Origin: Trichocoleus desertorum NBK24
Lineage (GTDB): Bacteria; Cyanobacteriota; Cyanobacteriia; FACHB-46
Length of the DNA: 64,000 bases
Assembly (NCBI RefSeq): GCF_030409055.1
Contig: NZ_CP116619.1
Coordinates: 248,001-312,000, forward strand
Reading direction: 5' to 3'
This document shows positions 44,106-53,030 of this stretch, piece after piece (position 1 is the first letter of the stretch; each line of letters starts with the position of its first letter). The position numbers were made by a program, and so were the translations under genes. The notes under the pieces are model-generated. The model was not told the origin of the DNA and did no database searches. It was given only the letters and a program-made list of their open reading frames with translations.

Positions 44106-44693
44106 TTACGATTTATCTCCAGCACTCTCCAGCGCTTGAGGCAGTGCTGTCCCTAAATGGGTCAAGTTAAGCACATAGCCGCCCGTTACTAAATAGACAG
44201 CACTCGCGATCGCACCAATATGCCGGACTAGAGTTCCGAGGCGATCGCGGAAAGTCCGCCCGACTGGGTAAGCAGGCACCACGCCCCAACCTGTTTCTTC
44301 TGCCACGAAAATGATTTGACTCTGGGTTTGTTGCAAGCTGTGCAGCAAAGTTTGTTGGGTTTGCACCCAAGCTGTCTCATCTTGCTCTAGGAAGTTGGCA
44401 AGCCAAGTGCCAAGGGAGTCTACTAGCAAGCAGACGTTAGGTGGTGCCTGCTGAATCACTCTGGCTAGGTCAAAGGGTTCTTGAATCGTTTGCCACGTTT
44501 CTGGACGGCGATCGCGATGGCGTTCAATCCGGGCTTGCCATTCTAGGTCGTCAGGATTCGTTTGGGCGGTAGCGACATAAATCACAGCTTTGCCTGACTG
44601 CATAGCTAGTGCTTCTGCCCATTCACTTTTACCAGAGCGAGCAGGCCCAGTCACCAAGCACAAAGAATCAGGCGGATCGGGCGGCAAGCTCAT
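44106..44693 (-). CDS. cobU: Adenosylcobinamide kinase / guanylyltransferase
   Basis: 195 residues from the ATG at 44693. P-loop VTGPARSGKSEWAE, AVIYVATAQTNPDD, IERHRDRRPETWQT and LLVDSLGTWLANFL are diagnostic of CobU/CobP, which phosphorylates adenosylcobinamide and attaches GMP in the late steps of cobalamin (or pseudocobalamin) assembly. No cobalamin riboswitch was recognised upstream. Confidence 0.92.
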   Translation of the reverse strand: MSLPPDPPDSLCLVTGPARSGKSEWAEALAMQSGKAVIYVATAQTNPDDLEWQARIERHRDRRPETWQTIQEPFDLARVIQQAPPNVCLLVDSLGTWLANFLEQDETAWVQTQQTLLHSLQQTQSQIIFVAEETGWGVVPAYPVGRTFRDRLGTLVRHIGAIASAVYLVTGGYVLNLTHLGTALPQALESAGDKS

Positions 44694-44997
44694 CGCCAAG
44701 CCTCGGAATAGAGGGGTGAGTGGGTCATACGGAGATTTTTAAAGGATTTTCAGGAGTGTTTTGGAATTGCTCAAAACCAGATTACTCAAACTCAGAGAAA
44801 ATTTTAAGCTTCTGCGATCGCCAACAGTTACAATTGCCGTCAAGTACAATGCCGTCAAGGTTAATCTCAGTTAAATCGCTCAAATCGCTTGCCGAGCCAA
44901 AAAGCTACGATAAACTCAACTCCTAACCAGAGAAATTTCGGCAGAGAAGTGAGTGTTATGCATCAGGGCGGATTTCTAGGAGTAATGTAACGAAATT
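44694..44997. other. Non-coding region between cobU and the next gene
   Basis: 304 bp with promoter potential for both divergent genes. A direct repeat (tacaattgccgtcaag / tacaatgccgtcaag) lies near 44827-44858 and aatcgct is repeated around 44873-44888. No gene seen. Confidence 0.5.
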
Positions 44998-45717
44998 ATG
45001 AAACCAGATCTACAACGAATTGAAGCGACCCTTCATCAGTTAAAAAGCCCCGCTGCTGCATCGGGTCAACCTGCCTCTTCTGGAAATCGCGCCTTTTCGT
45101 TTACGGTTGGCTCCAAGCCTCATCATGCGGCTCCAGGTCAGACTGCGATCGCGGTACAACCCTTTCCTGCTGACCACCAAAAGGCTCCCAGCCTGCCCAG
45201 GCTCAAGGTTCCTAACTTCACCAGTCATCGCCATTCTGCCAATCCCGCTCTGGCCCTGAACTTACTGAAGGAAATTGAAGGGATTGCTTCCGGTTGGCAT
45301 ACAGCGCTCAATCAAGTGGTGCAACAAATTCAAGAGCTTTACCTGGAAGGGCCAATCGTGGACGGTTGGCTGGAGTCTCACCCCCGCAAGCCGAGCGCAG
45401 AATCTGAGGAAACCGCAGGAGTACAGCCCGCAGAAGTAGACTCGCTGATGAGCTATGTGGCAGAACTTTGCGACCTACCGCAAGCTAACGTGACTTGTGA
45501 ATCTCCTCAACCCGGTTATCAACTCTGTGGTCTGGATGCAGATGGCAAAGTTTGGGCCAAGCCTTGTCCACCAGAGCAAGTTGCCAGTGTTGGGTTAGCG
45601 ATCGCCCGTCACCAACGCCTGCGCCAACTCCTGGCTCGTAAGCGGCAATTAGAAGCGCGTCTGGGTCGCCTCGCCAAAACGCTAATTGTGCTTCACAGTC
45701 ACTTACAAGAACAGTAA
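44998..45717 (+). CDS. Conserved hypothetical cyanobacterial protein
   Basis: 239 residues. The N-terminal third is Pro/Ala/Ser rich and probably disordered; the middle has helices (LNLLKEIEGIASGWHTALNQ); the C-terminal part carries GYQLCGLDADGKVWAKPCPPEQ followed by a basic helix (RHQRLRQLLARKRQLEARLG). I do not recognise it outside cyanobacterial unknowns. Monocistronic by spacing. Confidence 0.55.
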   Translation: MKPDLQRIEATLHQLKSPAAASGQPASSGNRAFSFTVGSKPHHAAPGQTAIAVQPFPADHQKAPSLPRLKVPNFTSHRHSANPALALNLLKEIEGIASGWHTALNQVVQQIQELYLEGPIVDGWLESHPRKPSAESEETAGVQPAEVDSLMSYVAELCDLPQANVTCESPQPGYQLCGLDADGKVWAKPCPPEQVASVGLAIARHQRLRQLLARKRQLEARLGRLAKTLIVLHSHLQEQ

Positions 45718-45950
45718 GTGCTGACTGGTCAAGGCTTTGACTCTATTTTCATGCCTACTTTGCTTCAGTTAACTCGTCGGATCTTTGCTCTAGTTCAAAT
45801 ATCTTCATCAAAAATTGACTCAGTAATTGTGGGTTTATGAGGTAAATAGAAATAGCTGAGACAGCCACTTTGTAGCTGAGTTGTCACTGAATCAAGTGCA
45901 TCGCTCAGTATCAGTAAGTGTTTAGAGCTGACTTGCAGGAGCTTGACTAT

Positions 45951-46919
45951 ATGCCTGATCCGCAGATTTCTGCCGTAATTTGTACCCATAACCGGGAACA
46001 ATATTTGGGCGCAGCAATTGATAGCCTGCTGGAGCAGGATTTTCCTAACTTTGAAGTCATTGTGGTAGACAACGCCTCTACCGATCGCACCCGTGAGATT
46101 ATCGAGGCGCGTTTATCCGATCCGCGATTGCAATACATTTATGAGTCAGTTCCAGGTCTCTCAGTGGCTCGCAATACAGGCGCGAAGGTAGCGAAGAGTG
46201 ACCTCATTGCCTATTTAGACGATGATGCGGAAGCGAGTCCGGGATGGTTGAGTGCGCTTTACCGAGCGTACCAAAGCAATGAAAAACTCGCGATCGCGGG
46301 AGGCAAAGTAACGCTACTCTGGCCCCCTAATGTCACGGCTCCCCGTTGGTTATCTCCAGGATTGGCAGCAAATTTGGGCGACTACGACCTAGGCGATACG
46401 ATCGTAGAAATCCAAAATCCTAATCTGACCCCACGCGGCCTCAATTATTCAGTGCGTCGGTCGTTCTTAGAGCAAATTGGCGGTTTTGATGTCAATTTGG
46501 GGCGCGTGGGCAAAAATCTACTCTCCAACGAGGAACTCTACCTCACCGAGCAAGCCCTAAAGCGGGGCTGGCAAGTTGCTTACATTCCCGATGCGTTGGT
46601 GGCTCACAATGTCTCTTTGGAGCGCACCAAACCCGCCTGGTTCCTGAATCGAGGCTGGTGGCAAGGTATTAGTGAGCATTACCGCGAGAAAGTCACAGGC
46701 CGTGCAGGTACGGGTCAACTTAGACGGGGGGGAGAACGCCTAGTGAGAGGATTGTACAAATCTGTTAAATATTTCGCTGACCCAGCCGAGCGCTTTGATA
46801 ACTTCGTCTACGCTTACTGCCAAATTGGTTATCTACAGGCGGTCATTCAGGGCATGCTAGCGGCTTCAGATCCCAAGCAACCTGAACTCAGTGCTTCAGG
46901 CACTAAGCAACCTGACTAG
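45951..46919 (+). CDS. Family 2 glycosyltransferase, HpsE-like
   Basis: 322 residues from the ATG at 45951 (AGGAG upstream). GT-A fold of family GT2: ICTHNREQYLGAAIDSLLEQDFPN, VVDNASTDRTREI, DXD-type AYLDDDAEASPGW, and the acceptor region NYSVRRSFLEQIGGFD and NEELYLTEQALKRGWQVAYIP. Resembles HpsE-type transferases of hormogonium polysaccharide clusters. The C-terminus has a small repeat (KQPELS / KQPD). galE starts 31 nt after its stop, so an operon is likely. Confidence 0.8.
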   Translation: MPDPQISAVICTHNREQYLGAAIDSLLEQDFPNFEVIVVDNASTDRTREIIEARLSDPRLQYIYESVPGLSVARNTGAKVAKSDLIAYLDDDAEASPGWLSALYRAYQSNEKLAIAGGKVTLLWPPNVTAPRWLSPGLAANLGDYDLGDTIVEIQNPNLTPRGLNYSVRRSFLEQIGGFDVNLGRVGKNLLSNEELYLTEQALKRGWQVAYIPDALVAHNVSLERTKPAWFLNRGWWQGISEHYREKVTGRAGTGQLRRGGERLVRGLYKSVKYFADPAERFDNFVYAYCQIGYLQAVIQGMLAASDPKQPELSASGTKQPD

Positions 46920-46950
46920 TCAACAAAATTCTGGAAGAAGGGACTTAAGC

Positions 46951-47949
46951 GTGGCACAAGCCAAACCCACAATTTTGGTCACAGGTGGAGCAGGGTATAT
47001 CGGCTCCCATGCGGTCTTAGCACTGCAACAAGCGGGTTATGGAGTCGTAGTCTTAGACAACTTAGTCTACGGACACCGAGACTTGGTAGAGCAAGTGCTG
47101 AAAGCGGAATTAATTGTCGGTGATACTAGCGATCGCGCCCTCCTAGACCAGGTATTCGCCACCCACGACATTGCCGCAGTCATGCACTTTGCCGCCTATG
47201 CCTATGTGGGCGAATCGGTAACAGATCCCGCCAAGTACTACCAAAACAACGTGATGGGGACGTTGACGCTGCTAGAAGCAATGTTAGCTGCGTCCATCAA
47301 AAAGTTTGTCTTCTCCTCTACCTGTGCCACTTACGGCGTTCCTAAAACGGTGCCGATTCCGGAGGATCACCCGCAACAGCCGATCAATCCCTATGGGGCG
47401 AGTAAGCTGATGGTGGAGCGGATATTGACGGATTTCGATGTCGCCTACGACTTCAAGTCTGTCTGTTTTCGCTACTTCAACGCGGCGGGCGCTGATCCAG
47501 GTGGCTTACTAGGAGAAGACCACAACCCAGAAACCCACCTACTGCCTTTGGTCCTCATGACCGCGCTGGGCCAACGAGAATCTGTGTCAATTTTTGGCAC
47601 CGATTACCCAACACCAGATGGCACCTGCATCCGCGACTATATCCACGTCTCTGACTTGGCTACCGCCCATCTTTTGGGGTTAGAGTATCTGCTGCAAGGT
47701 GGCAAGAGTGAAGTGTTTAATTTGGGGAACGGGAATGGTTTTTCGGTGCGGCAGGTGATTGAAGTGGCTCAACAGGTGACAGGAAAATCCATTGCAGCCA
47801 TTGAGCGCGATCGCCGACCGGGTGATCCCCCTAGCTTAATTGGCAGTAGCGACAAAGCTCGATCCCGACTCAATTGGCAACCCCAATATTCCAGCTTGCA
47901 TGATATTCTGTCTCACGCTTGGCACTGGCACCAAAAGCGCCACCCATAG
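46951..47949 (+). CDS. galE: UDP-glucose 4-epimerase
   Basis: 332 residues from a GTG at 46951 with GAAGG upstream; the longer frame runs back over the previous gene. NAD motif VTGGAGYIGSH, substrate Ser-Ser-Thr in FVFSSTCATYG and catalytic YGASKLMVE are present. Supplies UDP-galactose for the polysaccharide made by neighbouring transferases. Confidence 0.92.
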   Translation: MAQAKPTILVTGGAGYIGSHAVLALQQAGYGVVVLDNLVYGHRDLVEQVLKAELIVGDTSDRALLDQVFATHDIAAVMHFAAYAYVGESVTDPAKYYQNNVMGTLTLLEAMLAASIKKFVFSSTCATYGVPKTVPIPEDHPQQPINPYGASKLMVERILTDFDVAYDFKSVCFRYFNAAGADPGGLLGEDHNPETHLLPLVLMTALGQRESVSIFGTDYPTPDGTCIRDYIHVSDLATAHLLGLEYLLQGGKSEVFNLGNGNGFSVRQVIEVAQQVTGKSIAAIERDRRPGDPPSLIGSSDKARSRLNWQPQYSSLHDILSHAWHWHQKRHP

Positions 47950-48047
47950 ACCGCGATCGCTCTAGTCCGGTTCGTTCTGATCTTGTCTCCTCTGGTTCCG
48001 TTCACTCTGGTTTCGTTCACCCTTCGTTCACTTTGGGCATTGTTAAC

Positions 48048-49004
48048 ATGACCTCTACGCTCTCTAAGATTCCAGTCTCCGTTCTGATTCCTGCTAAAAA
48101 CGAAGAAGAAAATCTTCCAGCTTGTCTGGCTAGTGTTGCAAGAGCCGACGAAGTGTTTGTGGTCGATTCTCAAAGTAGCGATCGCTCAATCGAGATTTCT
48201 GAAAGCCAAGGCGCAAACGTGGTGCAATTCCACTTCAATGGTCGCTGGCCCAAAAAGAAAAATTGGTCGCTGGAAAATTTACCCTTCCGCAACGAGTGGG
48301 TGCTAATCGTCGATTGTGACGAGCGAATTACGCCAGAATTGTGGGATGAAATTGCGGCTGCGATTCAGCAACCCGACTGCAACGGCTACTACCTCAATCG
48401 CCGAGTGTTTTTCCTAGGCAAGTGGATTCGTCACGGTGGCAAATATCCCGATTGGAACCTGCGGCTATTCCGCCATGCTAAGGGACGCTACGAGAACCTC
48501 AACACCGAGGAGATCCGCAACACCGGGGACAATGAAGTTCACGAACATGTGGTTTTAGAAGGCAAAGTCGGCTATCTAAAAAACGACATGCTGCACGAGG
48601 ACTTTCGCGATTTGTTCCACTGGTTAGAGCGCCACAATCGCTATTCCAACTGGGAAGCTCGCGTTTACCTCAACTTGCTCACGGGTAACGGTGAGGATGG
48701 CACGATTGGCGCTAACTTGTTTGGTGATTCAGTCCAGCGCAAACGCTTCCTGAAAAGGATTTGGGTACAGTTACCCTTTAAGCCACTGTTACGCTTTATT
48801 TTGTTCTACATCATCCGTTTGGGCTTTTTGGATGGCAAAGCGGGTTACATCTACGGGCGCTTATTGAGCCAGTATGAGTACCAGATCGGGGTCAAGTTAT
48901 ACGAGTTACGCGATTGTGGTGGCAAGCTCAACACGAGCAGCACACCCAAATCTGTACAACCTGCACCCCAACCGGAAGCCGCGCCTACCCAATCTCCTCT
49001 ATGA
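48048..49004 (+). CDS. Family 2 glycosyltransferase (WaaE/KdtX-like)
   Basis: 318 residues from the ATG at 48048. VLIPAKNEEENLPACL, FVVDSQSSDRSIEI, the DXD-like VDCDERITPELW, and HEHVVLEGKVGYLKNDMLHED are typical of lipopolysaccharide core beta-glucosyltransferase-like proteins. The region before the ATG is a TTCGTTCAC-type repeat and not coding. Its last four bases overlap the start of the acetyltransferase gene (ATGA). Confidence 0.8.
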   Translation: MTSTLSKIPVSVLIPAKNEEENLPACLASVARADEVFVVDSQSSDRSIEISESQGANVVQFHFNGRWPKKKNWSLENLPFRNEWVLIVDCDERITPELWDEIAAAIQQPDCNGYYLNRRVFFLGKWIRHGGKYPDWNLRLFRHAKGRYENLNTEEIRNTGDNEVHEHVVLEGKVGYLKNDMLHEDFRDLFHWLERHNRYSNWEARVYLNLLTGNGEDGTIGANLFGDSVQRKRFLKRIWVQLPFKPLLRFILFYIIRLGFLDGKAGYIYGRLLSQYEYQIGVKLYELRDCGGKLNTSSTPKSVQPAPQPEAAPTQSPL

Positions 49005-49660
49005 CTTCCACTCCTAATCCTGGCCTAGAACCTCCGCTCAATGACCCGATCAATGACGCGCTCGCCGAGCCTCCGGCTGCATTCACTCCACCTACACCCC
49101 TAGAGGCCGAACCGTGGGTGGATCTGCGGCATTACGACCAATCTGGGTTCGATCGCGGTCGCCCAGGCTGGTATGTGTTGCTTTGGTGGTTGGTGCAGGC
49201 GATCGCCTTTCCCCTTACGCCTCATCCAGCCAATGGGTTACGCCGGACTTTGCTCAAGCTGTTTGGGGCAGAGATTGGCTCAGGAGTGGTGATTCGGCCT
49301 ACGGCTCGGTTTACCTACCCCTGGAAGGTCACGATCGGAGACTCTAGCTGGATTGGGGATGATGTCGTCTTTTACAGCCTCGAACAGATTCAAGTCGGTC
49401 GTCACTGCGTCATTTCCCAAAAAAGCTATCTCTGCACTGGCAGTCACAACTTTCAAGACCCAGCATTCAGCTTAGTCACTGCCCCCATTACGATTGGCAA
49501 TGGTGCCTGGGTGGCTACCGATTGCTTCATTGCTCCTGGCGTGCAAGTGGGCGCTAATGCGGTGGTAGGTGCCCGTAGCAGCGTCTTTGGCAGCTTACCG
49601 GAGGGACAAGTTTGCTGGGGTACCCCTTGTCGGCCTCATCACCCCAGACAAATGATCTGA
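49001..49660 (+). CDS. WcaF-type acetyltransferase (left-handed beta-helix)
   Basis: 219 residues from the ATG at 49001, overlapping the previous stop. Hexapeptide repeats (IGSGVVIRP, VTIGDSSWIGDDVVF, IQVGRHCVIS, ITIGNGAWVATDCFIAPGVQVGAN) and the catalytic-type CTGSHNFQDP fit colanic-acid WcaF/putative polysaccharide O-acetyltransferases. Pro/Glu-rich N-terminal extension. Likely modifies the polymer of this cluster. Confidence 0.87.
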   Translation: MTSTPNPGLEPPLNDPINDALAEPPAAFTPPTPLEAEPWVDLRHYDQSGFDRGRPGWYVLLWWLVQAIAFPLTPHPANGLRRTLLKLFGAEIGSGVVIRPTARFTYPWKVTIGDSSWIGDDVVFYSLEQIQVGRHCVISQKSYLCTGSHNFQDPAFSLVTAPITIGNGAWVATDCFIAPGVQVGANAVVGARSSVFGSLPEGQVCWGTPCRPHHPRQMI

Positions 49661-49673
49661 TAATTTTGCGATT

Positions 49674-49694
49674 GGAGTGAGCAAGGCCCACTCC
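49674..49694. terminator. Weak hairpin between acetyltransferase and pcxA
   Basis: GGAGTG and CACTCC, 6-bp arms with a 9-nt loop, between the two convergent stops. No T-run. Confidence 0.3.
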
Positions 49695-49717
49695 CCATCA
49701 ACTCGCAAGACTAGAAA

Positions 49718-51097
49718 CTACTCGTTCATGTTGCGGTAAGTCGCAACTGCTGAGGGAGAAATGCGGTTGAGGTAGCGGAAGATCCAGTACTTGAAGACTG
49801 TGTCTAAAATCACGGGGAAAGTCGCGATAAACAGAAAAATGAAATCGTGATTTTCTGGTAGTCCTAAATGTCGCGAAACGCCACCCAGAATCACTTCCCA
49901 GCCGTGGGGCGAGTGGAACCCCACGAAAACATCTGTAAACAAAATAATGATAAAGGCTTTGGCACTGTCACTGAGGCCATAAATGACTTCGTCCATAAAG
50001 GACTTGACGATCGCAATTTCTCGCTTACTGGCCGCAATAACACAAGCAAAAGCTACCAAAGATAGGAGATCTGCAAAGACATTTTTAATCGCATTAGCGC
50101 TGCGATAGTTAAATTCCTCGGCTAGCTCGATCGCTTTTTCTTTGACGCTTAGTTCGATCTCCTCTGCTTTTAAGCTGGGAGCGCTACTAATTAAGTTCTT
50201 AAACTTCAATTTTTCCTCAAATCTTTGCAACTCAATAAAAGCTTCTTCTTCTAAGTCAGTATTGAGGAAAATATCAACGGGCTGGTCCGTTCTAAAACGA
50301 TCCACAATTGGACCGATGAGAAAGTTTTTAGAAACTTGCTGCGTGAGTAAAGGAATTAAAATAATCAATAAAATAAACCGAATTGAGATGATGGTTCTCG
50401 CTTTGGTATTGCGAAAGTTTTCCACCACTTCTACTTCAGATTGCGGGTCTAAGTCTCGTCTTAGCCTGACAAAGGTTCTCAGAATCGAGCGAGGAACAAT
50501 ATTGGGTCCCCCAGAGGCTTTATCTACCTGCGTTGCTGGCTTTGGCACGGTAGAGGAACGCACCCAATCATTGGTATTGTTTGGGGCCAGACTAGTTGAG
50601 TTATCTAGTTTTAGAGGAGCAGTAGGTGGAATGGGAACCAATGAGTTATTCGGCGGTACTGGTTGAAGGGGAGCCTGCCGTTGTGGAGTATATCGCGCTA
50701 AAACTTCATCAATAAATCTCAGCTTTTCTAGAATAATGGCTGCTTTGTCTCTCGCCTCAAAAACTAACTGTTCAGAAGAATTATTGGCTGATTTAAACCC
50801 ATTCGTAGTTTGATTAGAAATATCAATAAATAAACTACTGGCCTTAAATTCAGTTAGCCTTAGTTTGGCAGTGTTGAGATATTTCCTGAGTTCCGCCTGA
50901 AAGTAAGAAGAAACGTTGCTACTATACCCATTGGCTTTCGCAGAAATTCGATCGCCTTGAAAATGCTCATCTTCAATTGCCTTGATCATCAGAGCCGCAT
51001 CATAGGCTTGGTCGAGCGATCTTTCAGGGGTATTGAACAGCCAACTGCTGGCAGTAAGTACATAGCCTTTCAATTTTGCCAACATAGACGTTTTCAT
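49718..51097 (-). CDS. pcxA: Proton extrusion protein PcxA (CemA/CotA family)
   Basis: 459 residues. The N-terminal SWLFNTPERSLDQAYDAALMI and the C-terminal membrane domain with FIDEVLARY, KNVFADLLSLVAFACVIA, SFMDEVIYGLSDSAKAFIIILFTDVFVGFHSPHGWE-like block and KYWIFRYLNRISPSAVATYRNMNE match PcxA, which mediates light-dependent proton extrusion and inorganic carbon use. Central Pro/Thr-rich linker. Four membrane helices. Confidence 0.93.
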   Translation of the reverse strand: MKTSMLAKLKGYVLTASSWLFNTPERSLDQAYDAALMIKAIEDEHFQGDRISAKANGYSSNVSSYFQAELRKYLNTAKLRLTEFKASSLFIDISNQTTNGFKSANNSSEQLVFEARDKAAIILEKLRFIDEVLARYTPQRQAPLQPVPPNNSLVPIPPTAPLKLDNSTSLAPNNTNDWVRSSTVPKPATQVDKASGGPNIVPRSILRTFVRLRRDLDPQSEVEVVENFRNTKARTIISIRFILLIILIPLLTQQVSKNFLIGPIVDRFRTDQPVDIFLNTDLEEEAFIELQRFEEKLKFKNLISSAPSLKAEEIELSVKEKAIELAEEFNYRSANAIKNVFADLLSLVAFACVIAASKREIAIVKSFMDEVIYGLSDSAKAFIIILFTDVFVGFHSPHGWEVILGGVSRHLGLPENHDFIFLFIATFPVILDTVFKYWIFRYLNRISPSAVATYRNMNE

Positions 51098-51412
51098 AGT
51101 GAAGAATTTTCATGCTCTCCTATTTTTGAAATCACTCGATGCACTTTCTGAGCAAAAAACTGAAGATTAAACTCATAGCAAGTTGCTGCAACTAATTCGG
51201 ACAATGGTACAGGAAATGAAGCGGGTTCTAGATTCGCTATTTTAACGCCATTGGCTATAACAATCTACAATAGTCTGCTGACATTCAGATTAGCGATCGC
51301 CAACTTTTCAACTGATTTAGCTTAAACTTAGCGTTCGTAGTATTATAACCAGTCATCCTTTATTTCCCCTTGACTTTTCACTCAAGCGGATCAATAGGTC
51401 AAGGAATAATCG
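51098..51412. other. Non-coding region upstream of pcxA
   Basis: 315 bp between pcxA and the kinase gene, both on the minus strand. AT-rich; expected to contain the pcxA promoter. I see no gene, palindrome or terminator that stands out. Confidence 0.5.
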
Positions 51413-53008
51413 TTATTGCTCCTGGGACTCCGCAGACAGCATCGTCGCTGAGCCATGAGCTTGGAGCCAAGCTTGCATTTCCTGAACCAGCCATTCTTGT
51501 TCTGCTGCGGCTAGACCCCAACCAAAGAGATGAGTTTTGCCGATCGCTTGCAGCGCGATTCTACCCAAGGAGGCTGTCCGCACTTGTTCGATGTTGCGGG
51601 TAAATTCATGTTGTCCTCGATAAGTCACTCCTCCAAAACGAGACTCAATAGCCACGCAATGCTGATTTAAAGACAGAGAATGCTGACCTTGTAGTAGTTG
51701 CAATACCTGAACTATTTCCTGTTCCCAACCAGAAAAGACTCCCAGACCCGCCAGAAAAAATGCGTGTAAGAACAATAGAAATGGGGTGCAGATGACCAAG
51801 GGCATCATGGATTCTGGGAAGACCGCCAGAGGACTGAGGGGAACGATCGCCAAAACAGCCAGCCATATAGGTAAAGACAGCATCCCCGTAGTGAGTAGCA
51901 GTTTACCCCCCAGGCGGGCTGAAGTTGACCAAGCTCCCTGAGGCGCAGGAATTTTGATCTGAAGCGTGTCCGGAGACTGGTGGACTTGGATCTGGCTATG
52001 GGCTGGCTGAGGCGCGATCGCTCGATTATTAGCTTGATTAGTAGCTCGACCATTGGCTCGACCGTTGGCTTGACCATCTACGGAGTTAGACTCTACCCCA
52101 ACGACAATATCCATAAGAGCAGCCACAAGATAAGCCATAGGATCGGTCCCAAAATGGGCGATCGCGGCTAAGGCTTGCTCAGCACTAGAAAAGCGTTGCT
52201 CAACCGCAGGAGCAATCAAGGTATCAATCCAACGCGCCAAGCTTGGGCTGAGGTTGCTGGGGGCATGAGCGTGCCATTGCAGTTGCAGTTGCCGTTGAGG
52301 TAAATCGGCAGGGTCGATGCCCGTCAGTAAATGCACCAAAGTTGCGCCCAAGGCGTATAAGTCGGAAGCAGGCACGGTGCGGCCTCCAAACTGCTCCATT
52401 GGCGTATAGCCATAGGTGCCCACCACCGTAAAGCTACCACCCGGGGCGATCGCTTGGTTCTGCCCTGCCCCAAAATCCACTACATAAATTTGCTGTTCTG
52501 GCGTCAAAATCAGATTACTGGGCTTCAGATCGCGGTGTAGCACTGGAGGGCACAGCCCATGCAAATCCACCAAGATTTCTAGTACTTCCGTAGCGATTTG
52601 TCGTACCTCAGTTTCGCTAAAGCGGTATCCCTGGTTGAGCAACTGCTGCAAAGAAGTACCAGGAATATAATCTTGGACTAGAGCACACCAGGCCACCCCT
52701 GCCACAGGCTCCAGCGAAAACTGAGTATGGCACCGGGGTACCTTTGGATGGTCAAGCTGCTGCAAAATTTGGGCTTCTCGCTCAAATAGCTTCCATTCAT
52801 CCCATTGGAGTTGAGGACTAAAGGCCAGCAGCTTAATCACGACTGGTTTGGGTGTCTCAGTTGCTGAAGCCGTTGGCTGATCGGCAGAATGGCAAGGTGC
52901 CTGATCTAGGGCTAGCCAAGTTTGCCGCGCAGCATTTTGATGGCTGGTGTTGTGCCCCAGCGGTTGTTGAAGTAGATAGCGCCCCTGGAGAACGTTTCCA
53001 GCCTGCAT
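51413..53008 (-). CDS. Serine/threonine protein kinase with C-terminal membrane segments
   Basis: 531 residues. Kinase domain at about 10-290: VIKLLAF (Lys), HRDLKPSNLIL, VVDFGAGQNQ and GTYGYTPMEQFGG, with a degenerate Gly-rich loop. A linker with Asn/Ala/Arg repeats (GQANGRANGRATNQANNRA) is encoded by tandem 12-nt DNA units. Two hydrophobic segments follow (about 380-440), then about 90 residues. Typical of cyanobacterial Pkn2-type kinases; targets unknown. Confidence 0.88.
   Translation of the reverse strand: MQAGNVLQGRYLLQQPLGHNTSHQNAARQTWLALDQAPCHSADQPTASATETPKPVVIKLLAFSPQLQWDEWKLFEREAQILQQLDHPKVPRCHTQFSLEPVAGVAWCALVQDYIPGTSLQQLLNQGYRFSETEVRQIATEVLEILVDLHGLCPPVLHRDLKPSNLILTPEQQIYVVDFGAGQNQAIAPGGSFTVVGTYGYTPMEQFGGRTVPASDLYALGATLVHLLTGIDPADLPQRQLQLQWHAHAPSNLSPSLARWIDTLIAPAVEQRFSSAEQALAAIAHFGTDPMAYLVAALMDIVVGVESNSVDGQANGRANGRATNQANNRAIAPQPAHSQIQVHQSPDTLQIKIPAPQGAWSTSARLGGKLLLTTGMLSLPIWLAVLAIVPLSPLAVFPESMMPLVICTPFLLFLHAFFLAGLGVFSGWEQEIVQVLQLLQGQHSLSLNQHCVAIESRFGGVTYRGQHEFTRNIEQVRTASLGRIALQAIGKTHLFGWGLAAAEQEWLVQEMQAWLQAHGSATMLSAESQEQ
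52022..52073 (-). repeat. Tandem 12-nt units in the kinase linker
   Basis: Units of ttggctcgaccg/ttagctcgacca type repeat about four times in frame, coding for alternating Asn-x-Ala repeats. Confidence 0.6.
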
Positions 53009-53030
53009 TGCGTTGTGCCTGTATAAGCCA

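Noticed and set aside
50142..50666. Plus-strand ORF of 174 codons inside pcxA
   Set aside because: Antisense to a well-conserved gene, no family resemblance.
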